A stretch of DNA of 64,000 nucleotides from CAZKTO01 sp964555685 (lineage in GTDB: Bacteria > Chloroflexota > Dehalococcoidia > SHYB01). The notes under the pieces are model-generated. The model searched no databases. It worked only from the letters and a program-made list of their open reading frames with translations, and had not been told where the DNA came from. Of the stretch, positions 1 to 9,791 are shown one piece after another. Location: NCBI GenBank assembly GCA_964555685.1, contig CAZKTO010000001.1:1-64000 (forward strand), in the 5' to 3' direction. The position numbers and the translations under genes are program-made. How positions within the stretch are numbered: the stretch's first letter is position 1; each line of letters starts with the position of its first letter.

Positions 1-1323
1 GTCCTCAACTTCCCCATCAGCGGCCTGCGCTTCCAGCGGTCCTTTATCAAGGCCCTGGGCCTCATCAAGCTGGCGGCGGCCCAGACCAACCGGGAGCTGG
101 GCCTCCTGGACGCCAGGACCGCCGGCGCCATCGCGAAGGCGGCGCGCGAGGTGGCCGGCGGCCGCTTCGACGAGCACTTCGTCGTCGACATCTTCCAGAC
201 CGGCTCGGGCACCTCCACCAACATGAACGCCAACGAGGTTATCGCCAACCGCGCCGGCGAGCGCCTGGGCAGGCCCCTGGGCTCCAAGGCCGTCCATCCC
301 AACGACCACGTCAACCTGGGCCAGTCGTCCAATGACGTGATCCCCACGGCCATCCACCTGGCGGCCCTGATGGAGATGAACGAGCGCCTCGTCCCGGCGC
401 TGCGGACGCTCCGCCAGGCGCTCCAGGCCAAGAGCAAGGCCTTCGCGGGCATCGTCAAGACGGGCAGGACGCACCTCCAGGACGCGACGCCTATCACCCT
501 GGGCCAGGAGTTCAGCGGCTACGCCGGGCAGGCCGGGAGAGCGCTGCGGCGGGTGGCCGTGGCCCAGAAGGAGCTCTCGGAGGTCGCTCTGGGGGGCACG
601 GCCGTGGGCAGCGGCGTCAACACGCACCCCGAGTTCGCCCGGCGCGTCTGCGCCAAGGTCTCCCAGCTCGCGGGCCTTGAGGTCCGGGAGACGGACAGCC
701 ACTTCCAGGCCCAGAGCACCCTCGACGGCTGCGTCCAGGCCAGCGGCTGCCTGCGCACCGTGGCCGTGAGCCTCATCAAGATCGCCAACGATATCCGGTG
801 GCTGGGCTCGGGCCCGCGCGCCGGCCTGGGCGAGCTGCTCCTGCCGGAGGTGCAGCCGGGGAGCTCCATCATGCCCGGCAAGGTGAACCCGGTCATCCCC
901 GAATCGGTCGTCCAGGTCTGCGCCCAGGTCATCGGGAACGACGCGGCCATCGCCACGGGCGGCCAGTGGGGCTTCTTCGAGCTCAACACCATGATGCCCG
1001 TCGTGGCCCACAATCTGCTCCAGTCCATCGAGCTCTTGGCGGCCGCATCCCGCAACTTCGCCGAGCAGTGCGTCCAGGGCATCCAGGCCACGGAGCAGGG
1101 GCCCAGCTCCGCCGAGCGGGGGCTGATGCTGACGACGGCGCTGGCGCCCGTGGTGGGCTACGACCAGGCTGCGGCCATCGCCAAGGAGGCGGCCAAGAGC
1201 GGGCGCACGATCCGCGAGGTGGCGCGGGAGCGGACCAGCCTCTCGGAGGCCGACCTCAGCCGCATCCTCGACCCCATGGCCATGACCAAGCCCAGCGGCC
1301 ACGTCAGCGGCGCCGGAGGGTAG
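1..1323 (+). CDS. fumC: Class II fumarate hydratase, 5' end missing
   Basis: Converts fumarate to L-malate in the TCA cycle, in the cytoplasm. The frame is open from base 1, where NFPISG corresponds to a segment near residue 30 of known fumarases, so about 30 N-terminal residues lie outside the window. In the visible 440 residues I see TGSGTSTNMN (67-76), GRTHLQDATP with the catalytic-site His at about 158, and the superfamily signature GSSIMPGKVNP at about 287-297. Aspartase and argininosuccinate lyase share the last motif, but the first two fit fumarase best. The gene ends at a TAG and faces the SagB-type gene, with a hairpin between them. Confidence 0.95.
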   Translation, partial: VLNFPISGLRFQRSFIKALGLIKLAAAQTNRELGLLDARTAGAIAKAAREVAGGRFDEHFVVDIFQTGSGTSTNMNANEVIANRAGERLGRPLGSKAVHPNDHVNLGQSSNDVIPTAIHLAALMEMNERLVPALRTLRQALQAKSKAFAGIVKTGRTHLQDATPITLGQEFSGYAGQAGRALRRVAVAQKELSEVALGGTAVGSGVNTHPEFARRVCAKVSQLAGLEVRETDSHFQAQSTLDGCVQASGCLRTVAVSLIKIANDIRWLGSGPRAGLGELLLPEVQPGSSIMPGKVNPVIPESVVQVCAQVIGNDAAIATGGQWGFFELNTMMPVVAHNLLQSIELLAAASRNFAEQCVQGIQATEQGPSSAERGLMLTTALAPVVGYDQAAAIAKEAAKSGRTIREVARERTSLSEADLSRILDPMAMTKPSGHVSGAGG

Positions 1324-1337
1324 TTGGTTGTTCCGGA

Positions 1338-1363
1338 GAGACCTCCTTCGCAAAAGAGGTCTC
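1338..1363. terminator. Hairpin between convergent genes
   Basis: An 8-bp perfect inverted repeat, GAGACCTC and GAGGTCTC, surrounds a 10-base loop. It lies between the convergent ends of fumC and the SagB-type gene and may end transcription on both sides, although no T-run follows. Its sequence resembles the hairpins at 59056-59088 and 59189-59223. Confidence 0.5.
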
Positions 1364-1374
1364 CCCAGAGCGGC

Positions 1375-2973
1375 CTACCTGTCCCTGCGCCGCGCGGGGC
1401 GGCCGAGGGCGACGAGGAACATGACGCTCTTGCCTTGGGCGTGGGGCGAGAAGAAGTCGGTCACCTCATCGTCGTAGAAGGTGAGGCCGGTAGCGCCGAA
1501 CCCCTGGGCGTAGGCTGCCAGGTAGAGCCTGCCGCCCATGACGCCGGCCTCGATCTGGGCCGCGCGGTAGCCCCGCCCGCCGAATCGTCCGAGGACGCGC
1601 TCCAGGTCCGTCAGGTAGAACACGTCGACGGCGGCGTCGGCGGGGAGCTCCTGCTCCAGCCCCAGGAACCCGCCCGTATCGCGGAGGTCGCCTTCCATGA
1701 GGAGCTCCAGCGCCCGCCGCTCCCGATGGTAGAAGTAGGCGCCCGGCGGCAGCCCGTCCACGGCGTGGACGATCAGGTAGAGCTCGTTGAGCGTGTTGGA
1801 CTCAGGCCCCAGGAAGTCGGCGTCGAAGGCGCGGGTGGAGAGGTCGAGGGCCGTCGCGAGCTGGGCCAGGCTGATGGGCTCGCGGGCGAAGCGGCGGGTG
1901 GACCCCCGGCGGAGGATCACCCGCTCGATGGAGTCGAGGGCGGTCGCGCTGGGCTCCAGGGGGAAGAGGCGTCCGGCCGGCTCGGGGGCGGGCGCCCCGA
2001 CAAGTCGGGGCCGGCCGGGGTGCGGCGCGCCGCGCCAGGGCGCCACCTCGGCCTCGGTGGCCAGCGACGAGGCTCCGTGGGCCTCGCGGATCGCCGGGTA
2101 GTCCACCTCGGACTTCGAGAGGGGAACGGTGTCCAGGCGCAGGGGCGGCAGGGCGGCGGGTGGCAGCGCTTGCGGCCCGCCGCGCCCCAGCGCCACGAGG
2201 GCCACCGCCGCCTCCTTTTCCGTATCGAGGCCCAGGAGGTCGTTCACGGGCCGGTCCATGAACCCCATGACGAGCCGCGCGGGGATGCCCGCCGCGCCGG
2301 CCACGGCCAGCAGGTTCGCGAGGATCGTCCCGCTGTCCCAAAAGGCGTGGCGGTAGGCCCGCGCCTGGTACTTCCAGGCGTTGCGCCAGTAGGTCGTCGT
2401 GAGGACAAGCACGGCAGGCGCGCCGGCGACCCTCGGCTCCCCGGCCGTCGCCGCGACGAGCGTCCCCCGGTGATCGCCCGAGCGCAGCCGGCGCAGCGCG
2501 AAGTCGTGCATGCTGGCGTGGTAGACGCCGGCGTCCAGCCCCGGCAGGGCGGCGCACACGAGATAGAGCTCGATGTGGTAGAGGGCTCCCGTGCAGGCGG
2601 CCGCGCGGAAGAGCACCTCGCCGCCGGGGTGCTGTCTTTTCTTCGTGACGCCGGCGGAGAAGAAGAGGAGCGCTGCCAGCTCCTTCAAGTCCAGCGGGGT
2701 GCCGACGGGCCCGCCCCCGGCGCCGCGGGCGATGGCCTCCATCGTGGGCGCCTGGGAGATGGGGAGCTGCCGCGGCAGCGGGACCGGCTCCAGGGTGCGA
2801 TAGACCTTGAACGGAAGGGGCTGGTTCGCCCAGTCGAGGATGTGGGCGCTGGCCCGAATGCTCGCGGGCGAGTGCTTGGTGGCCTGGTGGTAGGCGAGGA
2901 TGGCCTGCGGGCCGGCGTTGCTCGTGGGGACCGTCCTTCCCGGCGGGCTCCCTGCCCCGACCCGTCGGGGCCG
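1375..2973 (-). CDS. SagB/ThcOx-type tandem nitroreductase, start codon unresolved
   Basis: An FMN-dependent oxidoreductase of the SagB/ThcOx family with two nitroreductase-like halves. Members oxidise azoline rings in peptide natural products, or act on unknown substrates. The conserved N-terminus (YHQATKHSPASIRAS, bases about 2850-2892, and ILDWANQPLPFKVY after it) is plainly encoded. However, there is no ATG, GTG or TTG in this frame between the TAG that ends the FIST gene (2974-2976) and the ATG at 2742, which lies inside the domain. The open frame (532 codons before the stop) fits the family's usual length only if translation begins upstream of 2892. The palindrome CCCCGACCCGTCGGGG at 2955-2970 sits exactly where the start should be, and a second copy (1995-2010) encodes a linker. 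The start may be non-canonical, lost through insertion, or a sequence error. The gene lies in frame directly downstream of the FIST gene. Confidence 0.75.
   Translation of the reverse strand, partial: RPRRVGAGSPPGRTVPTSNAGPQAILAYHQATKHSPASIRASAHILDWANQPLPFKVYRTLEPVPLPRQLPISQAPTMEAIARGAGGGPVGTPLDLKELAALLFFSAGVTKKRQHPGGEVLFRAAACTGALYHIELYLVCAALPGLDAGVYHASMHDFALRRLRSGDHRGTLVAATAGEPRVAGAPAVLVLTTTYWRNAWKYQARAYRHAFWDSGTILANLLAVAGAAGIPARLVMGFMDRPVNDLLGLDTEKEAAVALVALGRGGPQALPPAALPPLRLDTVPLSKSEVDYPAIREAHGASSLATEAEVAPWRGAPHPGRPRLVGAPAPEPAGRLFPLEPSATALDSIERVILRRGSTRRFAREPISLAQLATALDLSTRAFDADFLGPESNTLNELYLIVHAVDGLPPGAYFYHRERRALELLMEGDLRDTGGFLGLEQELPADAAVDVFYLTDLERVLGRFGGRGYRAAQIEAGVMGGRLYLAAYAQGFGATGLTFYDDEVTDFFSPHAQGKSVMFLVALGRPARRRDR
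1995..2010. repeat. Palindrome CCCCGACaaGTCGGGG, in the SagB-type gene
   Basis: Copy 1 of seven of a 7+2+7 perfect palindrome. It lies in frame in a Pro/Gly-rich linker between the two nitroreductase halves. Confidence 0.85.
2955..2970. repeat. Palindrome CCCCGACccGTCGGGG, at the FIST/SagB junction
   Basis: Copy 2 of seven. It begins four bases past the FIST stop codon, in the place where the downstream gene should have its ribosome binding site and start codon. Confidence 0.85.
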
Positions 2974-4161
<1,188 letters not shown>

Positions 4162-4276
4162 AGGACCACCTCATCGCGCCCGGCGTTGGACGGCAGGCCC
4201 ATTATAGCGGAGCCCAACGCCCCGCCGCCGGAGCGGCGCCACAGGTGAAAAGCGCCGGCGCCAGGTCCCTAAGGAC

Positions 4277-4312
4277 GTTGTGCCGCGCCGCCGAGGGGCG
4301 GCGCGGCACAAC
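4277..4312 (-). terminator. Strong hairpin downstream of the zinc-ribbon gene
   Basis: Perfect 16-bp arms (4277-4292 and 4297-4312) with a four-base loop lie 110 bp downstream of the zinc-ribbon gene and upstream of the FIST promoter region. No T-run follows, so it may act as a processing or pausing structure and not as a classical intrinsic terminator. Confidence 0.55.
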
Positions 4313-4396
4313 GGGTGGGACGGAGACGAGGCGCCAGGGAAGACGAAGGGGATGCGCTAGCTCGGGGACGTGAGGAACGGGCTTGGCGGCGCCGCG

Positions 4397-4411
4397 CCCG
4401 CCGCAGGCGGG
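4397..4411. repeat. Palindrome CCCGCCgcaGGCGGG, intergenic
   Basis: Second exact copy of the palindrome at 3182-3196. It lies 13 bp past the 3' end of the zinc-ribbon gene. Confidence 0.7.
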
Positions 4412-4423
4412 GAGTACCAGGAG

Positions 4424-4615
4424 TTACGCGGCGGGCTTCTGCTGCCCCGGTGCGCGGGGCGCATCCATGACAGCGGAGACGGCGCCCAGACTCTTCGAGT
4501 CCTCGAAGTCGAGCCGGACGGCGCCGCACTGGATGCACGAGACGACGGAGCCGAAGCGGTCCTTCGCGAGGCAGAGGTCGCCGCCGCACTTCCCGCAACC
4601 CTTTAGCCAGTACAT
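4424..4615 (-). CDS. Small zinc-ribbon protein
   Basis: A 63-residue protein beginning MYWLKGCGKCGGDLCL, with two Cys-x2-Cys knuckles (residues about 7-10 and 27-30) that form a rubredoxin-like zinc ribbon. The rest is an acidic and then a Pro/Ala-rich tail. Proteins of this kind are common as small orphan genes in Gram-positive and Chloroflexi genomes; their function is not known to me. The start is supported by a purine-rich GGGGAGGGGAGAGC immediately before the ATG. It is a single gene between hairpin-rich spacers, in no evident operon. Confidence 0.7.
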   Translation of the reverse strand: MYWLKGCGKCGGDLCLAKDRFGSVVSCIQCGAVRLDFEDSKSLGAVSAVMDAPRAPGQQKPAA

Positions 4616-4976
4616 GCTCTCCCCTCCCCAGGGGCCTTGTCGCCAGCGCCCCTGAGCGCCAGGGCCTGCGACCGAAGGTCCGGAGTGCGTCTATCCTAGG
4701 CACGGGCGCGCAGGGCAAGAAGCGGGCTACCCCCACCCGGCCGAGGGGCCAGCCCCCTAGTTCGGGCCCAGCTCCAGGCACCTGCACCCTTCGCGAAAGA
4801 GCGGCAGCCCCGCCCGCGCCGAGGGCACGCCCAAGCAGTTCCGGGGCTACGCCCAGTCCTCGGGGCCCAGTATAGCAGCCTCGAGTCCCAGATGCGCTCC
4901 ACCCTCGACGACCTGACGCGACAGGCGAACGAGGCCGCCGCCCCGTATAATCAACCCACGGCTTTCGGAGGGGCGC
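4616..4976. other. Intergenic spacer between divergent genes
   Basis: The 361 bp contain no convincing gene. A perfect -10 hexamer TATAAT lies at 4946-4951, 26 bp before the nuclease gene, without a clear -35 box. Candidate -10 boxes on the minus strand are weak. Confidence 0.5.
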
Positions 4977-5684
4977 ATGGCAGGCCTCGTCATCTCGGCC
5001 AAGGACCTGAGCGTGCTGGCGAAGCAGCCGGTCTGCGGCCGGTGCTTCTGGACCTCCCTTCACGTCAAGCCGCTCCCCTACCAACGGTTCCCCGGCATCT
5101 TCAGCAGCATCGACCGGTATAACAAGCGCATCGTCGAAGGCTATTTCGCGAGGGAGGGCCGCCTGCCCTCCTGGCTCCAGTCGCTGGGCCAGGTCACCGA
5201 ATGCATCGTTCCGCCGCACTTCACCCGGTTCTCCGTCCGGGACCCGGCCACGGGCGTCACCCTGCGCGGCGAGGCCGACGGCATCTTCCGCTTGGCCGAT
5301 GGCTCCTGCGCTATCGTGGACTACAAGACGGCCCGGTATACCGAGGGGCAGGATAGCATACTGCCCCTCTACCGCGCCCAGCTCAACGGCTACGCCTACA
5401 TCGCCGAGCGGACGGGCCTGGGTCCCGTCTCCAAGCTCGCCCTGGTCTACATGGAGCCGCTGACGGACCAGGGGACGGCCTCCTCCGAGCGGATGGTGGA
5501 CGGCGAGGGCTTCATCCTGGGGCTCAAAGCCATGATAGTGCCGGTGACGCTGGACGCCGAGGGCCTGATCCCAGGGCTGCTCCGGCGCGCCAGCGAGATC
5601 TGGTCCTCGCCGGTGCCGGTGGAGGGCGCCCCCCGCTGCCGGGACTGCGCCGCGCTCCAGCGGCTGCTGGAGGCGCACCGCTAG
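4977..5684 (+). CDS. RecB/Cas4-like PD-(D/E)XK nuclease
   Basis: A 235-residue single-domain protein of the PD-(D/E)XK nuclease superfamily (PDDEXK_1, RecB/Cas4 type). The catalytic core is GEADG at 98-102 followed by AIVDYKTA, with Asp115 and Lys117. A downstream YRAQLNGYAYI matches the QxxxY motif of RecB nucleases. Cys20 and Cys23 (VCGRCFW) pair with Cys221 and Cys224 (RCRDCA), a four-Cys set that probably binds an Fe-S cluster or zinc, as in Cas4 and AddB. There is no CRISPR array or cas gene nearby, so the role is more likely general DNA processing. The start has GGAGGGG six bases upstream and a TATAAT at 4946-4951. It may be cotranscribed with the epimerase that follows 46 bp later. Confidence 0.8.
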   Translation: MAGLVISAKDLSVLAKQPVCGRCFWTSLHVKPLPYQRFPGIFSSIDRYNKRIVEGYFAREGRLPSWLQSLGQVTECIVPPHFTRFSVRDPATGVTLRGEADGIFRLADGSCAIVDYKTARYTEGQDSILPLYRAQLNGYAYIAERTGLGPVSKLALVYMEPLTDQGTASSERMVDGEGFILGLKAMIVPVTLDAEGLIPGLLRRASEIWSSPVPVEGAPRCRDCAALQRLLEAHR

Positions 5685-5730
5685 CGCCGGCGGCGCTCGC
5701 CCAAGCGGGCACCACCCAGGTGCGCGACGC

Positions 5731-6645
5731 ATGAGAGTGCTGGTCTCCGGGTCCACGGGCCTCATCGGGTCGGCGCTGGCCGTGGCGCTGGCCCAGCGCG
5801 GTTATGAACTGGTCCGGCTGGTTCGCCGGACGCCGCTTCCCGGCGAGGCGGCCATCGCCTGGGACCCGGCCGCCGGGACCATCGACGCCGCCCGTCTGGA
5901 GGGCCTGGACGCCGTGGTGCACCTGGCGGGGGAGCCCATCGGCGCGCTCCGCTGGACGCGGCGCAAGCGGGCTCGCATACGGGAGAGCCGGGTCGCCGGG
6001 ACGCGCTTGCTGGTGGAGACCCTGGCCGGGCAAGGGCGCCCGCCCGCGGCGTTCCTGTGCGCCTCGGCGATAGGCTACTACGGCAGCCGCGGCGACGGGC
6101 CGTTGCACGAGGAGAGCGGCCCCGGTGATGGGTTCCTGGCGTCCCTGACGCAGGCGTGGGAGCAGGAGGCGGCCCGGGCTGCTTCAGCGGGCATGCGCGA
6201 GGCCCGGCTCCGGTTCGGGATGGTCCTGGCGCCCAGCGGCGGGGCCCTCCGCGCGATGCTGCGGGCGTTCCGGCTGGGCCTGGGCGGGCGCCTGGGCAGC
6301 GGACGGCAGTGGGTGAGCTGGATCGCCCTGGACGATGCCGTCGGGGCGATCCTGCACGTCCTGGAGAGCCCGCGGCTGGCGGGGCCGGTGAACGTCGTCG
6401 CGCCGGGGACGGTGACGAACGGCGAGCTGACGCGGACACTGGCGCAGGTGCTGGGGCGGCCCGCTCTCTTGCGGGCGCCGGCGTGGGCACTGCGCTGGGC
6501 GCTGGGCGCGGCGGCGGACGAGACGCTGCTCTCGAGCGCGCGGGCGGAGCCGGCCAAGCTCCTCGGGAGCGGCTACGCGTTCCGCTACCCCGAGCTGGAG
6601 CCGGCCCTGCGGGCGATGCTGGGCCGGCCGGGGAGCCGGCGCTAG
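5731..6645 (+). CDS. TIGR01777-family NAD-dependent epimerase
   Basis: A 304-residue extended short-chain dehydrogenase/epimerase of the TIGR01777 (YfcH-like) family, with a C-terminal DUF1731-type segment. The nucleotide-binding loop is GSTGLIGSAL at residues 7-16. VVHLAGEPI near 66-74 and SAIGYYG near 113-119 are diagnostic for the family. Substrate and pathway are unknown. The length is normal and the protein looks intact and cytoplasmic. It follows the nuclease gene on the same strand. Confidence 0.88.
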   Translation: MRVLVSGSTGLIGSALAVALAQRGYELVRLVRRTPLPGEAAIAWDPAAGTIDAARLEGLDAVVHLAGEPIGALRWTRRKRARIRESRVAGTRLLVETLAGQGRPPAAFLCASAIGYYGSRGDGPLHEESGPGDGFLASLTQAWEQEAARAASAGMREARLRFGMVLAPSGGALRAMLRAFRLGLGGRLGSGRQWVSWIALDDAVGAILHVLESPRLAGPVNVVAPGTVTNGELTRTLAQVLGRPALLRAPAWALRWALGAAADETLLSSARAEPAKLLGSGYAFRYPELEPALRAMLGRPGSRR

Positions 6646-6678
6646 ACCGTCACATTGGTGCGGCGCGCCAGCGCTCGA

Positions 6679-7920
6679 TCAGGAGAGGGCCTGACTCAGG
6701 ACCAGCCCGTTGACCTGCGCCTCGCCGAGGCCCAGGATCTCCTGGAGCACGAGGTCCGTGTGCTGGCCCAGACAGGGCGGCGGCCGGCGCGGGGCGTGCT
6801 CGATGGTGGAGAACCGGAACGGGTGGCCGTCATGATGGATGCGACCGGCCTCCGGGTGGTCGGTGGCGGCGAAGAAGCCACGATGGCGGAGCTGAGGGTC
6901 GCGCGTCAGCATATCCCCCGCGGTCTGGACGATGCCCGCCGGCACGCCCGCCGCCTGGAGCCGCTCCATCACCGCCTCGGCGGCCTGGCCTCGCGTCCAT
7001 GCCTCGATGCGGGCGTCCAGCTCGCCCGCGTGCCGCAGGCGCCCCAGGGCCGTCGAGAACCGCCGGTCTCGCGCCCAGGCCGGCGAGCCCATCGCCCGGA
7101 CCAGGGCCCGCCACTCGCCCTGCGTCCGCGCGGCGATGGCGCACCACCGGTCCGACCCCGACACGCCGGGGTACCCCAGGCAGCGGTAGATGCCGTGGGG
7201 CGCGAGGAACGGCGACCGATTGCCCAGGCGACTCTCGATACGCCGGTTGGCACTCCAGTCCAGGACGGCCACGCCGTTGAAGCAGACGGCGGCCTCGTAC
7301 TGGCTCAGCTCGAGCAGCTGGCCCTGGCCCGTGGCCCGGCGGTGCGCCAGGGCGACCAGGAGCGCCGCCACGGCGTGGAAGGGGCTGGAGCTGGCATCCG
7401 GATAGCTCATGCCGGTGCCGATGGGCTGGCCTCCCGGCGGCCCGGTGATCTCGTCCAGACCGGCGGCGGCTTGGATATGGCTGCCCATCTGCCTCGAGCG
7501 GGCGTGGGGACCATCCAGGCCGATGCCCGGCATCCGCAGCATGACGACGTCGGGCCGCGCGGCCCGGAAGTCCTGATATCCAAGGCCGTACCGCTCGAGG
7601 ACGCCGGGGACGAAGTTCTCGGCGATGACGTCGCTCACGGCGGCGAGGCGCAGGACCAGCTCGCGGCCCTCCGGGCGGGCCAGGTTGACGGTGGCGGAGA
7701 GCTTGTCCGTGTTGAAGTTGTTGAAGTAGCCGGCGGCGTTGACGTTCATGACGCCGCCCCGGTAGGGCCCGGCCGTGCGCATGAGATCGATGCGGGTGGC
7801 CGTCTCGATCTTGATGACCTGAGCGCCCAATGCGGCGAGGAGCCGGGTGACCAGCGGGCCGGCGATGACCCACGTGAAGTCGAGGACGCGCAGGCCCTGG
7901 AGAGGCAGTCGCTTGGTCAT
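6679..7920 (-). CDS. Family III CoA-transferase (CaiB/BaiF), pair 1 downstream member
   Basis: A 413-residue family III CoA-transferase, which moves CoA between carboxylic acids through an aspartyl-CoA thioester. It begins at the ATG that overlaps the stop of its upstream partner by four bases (ATGA), so the two are translationally coupled. Family features are LRVLDFTWVIAGPLVTR at the N-terminus, GAQVIKIE, the segment YPDASSSPFHAVAALLVAL carrying an Asp at the position expected for the catalytic residue, and RRATGQGQLLELS. The substrate cannot be told from sequence. A longer frame reading upstream of 7920 only shadows the partner gene. Confidence 0.88.
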   Translation of the reverse strand: MTKRLPLQGLRVLDFTWVIAGPLVTRLLAALGAQVIKIETATRIDLMRTAGPYRGGVMNVNAAGYFNNFNTDKLSATVNLARPEGRELVLRLAAVSDVIAENFVPGVLERYGLGYQDFRAARPDVVMLRMPGIGLDGPHARSRQMGSHIQAAAGLDEITGPPGGQPIGTGMSYPDASSSPFHAVAALLVALAHRRATGQGQLLELSQYEAAVCFNGVAVLDWSANRRIESRLGNRSPFLAPHGIYRCLGYPGVSGSDRWCAIAARTQGEWRALVRAMGSPAWARDRRFSTALGRLRHAGELDARIEAWTRGQAAEAVMERLQAAGVPAGIVQTAGDMLTRDPQLRHRGFFAATDHPEAGRIHHDGHPFRFSTIEHAPRRPPPCLGQHTDLVLQEILGLGEAQVNGLVLSQALS

Positions 7921-9155
7921 AGCACGCCCGCCGCGGCCAGGGCCCGGAGCTCGGCGCCCGAGAGGCCCAGCTCGCCCTGGTAGATGGCGGCGTTGTGCTC
8001 GCCGGGGAGCGGCGCGGGCCGGCTGGGCCTCCACGGGGTGCGCGCCATGCGGACCGGCGGGCCGGGGTACCGGACCGGCGAGGCCCGGCCCGGCAGCGCC
8101 ACGTCCACAAAGAAGCGCCGGGCGAGGAGCTGCTCGTCCTCGAAGAGGTCGGCGGCCGTGTGGACGGGCATGCACATATAGCCGAGGCGCTGGGCCTGCG
8201 GGACCGCCTCCTTGCGCGTCAGCGTCCTCGTGAAGGTGAAGACCGCCTCCTCCAGCAGGCCGATGTTGGCGTTGCGCTGGGCCTCGTCCTCCCAGCGCGG
8301 GTCGCGCAGGGACCCGGTCATGCCCTTGGAGTCCATCCAATCGAGGAGGCCTGCCCAGCCGGGGCCCACGCGGGAGTAGAGGGGGATGAACTTGAGCCAC
8401 CCGTCCTTGGCGGGGCAGACGTGGGCGAAGCCCGTGGGGCCGCGAAAGCCCGTGCGCACGATATCGCGGCCCTGGAGGTCGAAGGTGGGCATGGCATCCT
8501 GGCCGGTCATGGCCACGGCCTCCTGGAGCGAGACGTCCACGAGCTGGCCCAGGCCCGTCTCCTCGCGGTCGTACAGGGCGATGATGCTCCCCAGGGCGGC
8601 GTGGAGACCGCCCAGATAGAACGCCTGCTCGCCGCCCATCTGGTTCGGCGTCTGGCCCGGCATGCCGATGCGGTGGGCGAGGCCGCCCATGGCCTGCGCC
8701 ACGAGATCGGTGGCGGCGTGCCGGCTATAGGGCCCCGACTGGCCGTAGGGCGTGACGGCGGTGTAGACGAGGGCGGGATGCCGCCGGCGCAGCGTCTCGG
8801 GCCCCAGGCCGAGCCGGTCCATGGCGCCCGGCGGGAAGCTCTCCAGGATGACGCCGGCGCGGGCGGCCAGGGCTTGGAAGAGCGCCCGGCCCGCGGCGGA
8901 GGTCAGGTCCAGGGTGATGCTGCGCTTGGAGGCGTTCCCGTAGGCAAAGCTGAGGCTGCGCCCAGGCCCGGGCCGGAATCCCAGGAAGGGTCCGCGCCGG
9001 CGCGCGGCGTCGCCACCGGGCGGCTCGACCTTGATGACGTCGGCGCCCAGCTCGGCCAGGACCTTGCCGCCGTAGGAGGCCTCGGGCCCCGCGAGATCGA
9101 GGACGCGGATGGCGCTGAGGCCCGCGTCCGCCGGCGCATCGAGCAATGACGCCAT
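7917..9155 (-). CDS. Family III CoA-transferase (CaiB/BaiF), pair 1 upstream member
   Basis: A 412-residue CaiB/BaiF-fold protein with the typical IRVLDLAGPEASYGGKVLA start, GADVIKVEPPGGD, GRALFQALAARAGVILESFPPG and GLGQLVDVSLQEA. By eye, the segment that holds the catalytic Asp in active members reads GGEQAFYLGGLHAALG here, without Asp at that place, unlike the partner gene. This fits a two-subunit enzyme of the SmtAB or BbsEF kind with one catalytic chain, which is my inference. It is the first gene of the pair, 25 bp downstream of pth. Confidence 0.86.
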   Translation of the reverse strand: MASLLDAPADAGLSAIRVLDLAGPEASYGGKVLAELGADVIKVEPPGGDAARRRGPFLGFRPGPGRSLSFAYGNASKRSITLDLTSAAGRALFQALAARAGVILESFPPGAMDRLGLGPETLRRRHPALVYTAVTPYGQSGPYSRHAATDLVAQAMGGLAHRIGMPGQTPNQMGGEQAFYLGGLHAALGSIIALYDREETGLGQLVDVSLQEAVAMTGQDAMPTFDLQGRDIVRTGFRGPTGFAHVCPAKDGWLKFIPLYSRVGPGWAGLLDWMDSKGMTGSLRDPRWEDEAQRNANIGLLEEAVFTFTRTLTRKEAVPQAQRLGYMCMPVHTAADLFEDEQLLARRFFVDVALPGRASPVRYPGPPVRMARTPWRPSRPAPLPGEHNAAIYQGELGLSGAELRALAAAGVL

Positions 9156-9179
9156 GCTAAGAGGTAATCTCTCCCCGGC

Positions 9180-9791
9180 TCACTCGGCGTTAAACCGGTT
9201 CATGGCCGCGCCGACGCCCTGGGCCAGGATGAGATCCAGCGCGTCGCACGCCCGGCCCATGGCCTCTAGGGCGGCGTCGCGCTCGGCGGAGGCGAAATCG
9301 CCCAGGACGTGGCCGGCCGCATCGGCGGAGCCCCCGGCGGGCCGCCCGATGCCGACGCGCATCCGGATGATCTGATCGGTCCCCAGCCGATCGATGATGC
9401 TCGCCATGCCACGGTGCCCGCCGGCCGAGCCGCGCTCGCGGATGCGCAGGCGGCCCAGGGGCAGGTCCAGATCGTCGTAGACGACGACCACCTGGCCCAG
9501 GGGCACGTGATGGCGCCGCGTCAGCTCGAGCGCGGCGTCGCCGCTCAGGTTCATGTACGTGCGCGGCTTGGCGACGAGCACGCGGAAGGCCCGGCTTTCG
9601 ATCTCCACGTCCCCCTCGCCCTGGAAGGCCCACGAGCGCCTGCGGTCCACCCGGACACCGTGACGCTCCGCCCACCGGTCCGCGATCATAAAGCCGACGT
9701 TGTGCCGGTTCCGGGCGTACTCGGCGCCGGGATTCCCCAGGCCCAGGATGAGCCAGGGCTGTTTCCGGGGACGGCGGCCGGGCCAGCTCAT
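9180..9791 (-). CDS. pth: Peptidyl-tRNA hydrolase
   Basis: Cleaves peptidyl-tRNA released from stalled ribosomes, in the cytoplasm. The 203-residue protein has ILGLGNPGAEYARNRHNVGF with Asn20 and the catalytic His30, YMNLSG with Asn81, and VVVYDDLDLP with the active-site Asp near 106. The family loop usually written GGHNG reads GGHRG here (Arg127), so the Asn that contacts tRNA in the E. coli enzyme is not conserved. About 11 extra basic residues precede the family's usual start. The first four bases overlap the end of the upstream unknown gene. Confidence 0.95.
   Translation of the reverse strand: MSWPGRRPRKQPWLILGLGNPGAEYARNRHNVGFMIADRWAERHGVRVDRRRSWAFQGEGDVEIESRAFRVLVAKPRTYMNLSGDAALELTRRHHVPLGQVVVVYDDLDLPLGRLRIRERGSAGGHRGMASIIDRLGTDQIIRMRVGIGRPAGGSADAAGHVLGDFASAERDAALEAMGRACDALDLILAQGVGAAMNRFNAE

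Noticed and set aside
4790..4830. CCCTTCGCGAAAGAGCGGCAGCC as another member of the hairpin family at 1338.
   Set aside because: The arms do not pair beyond four or five bases, and the shared pattern is too short.
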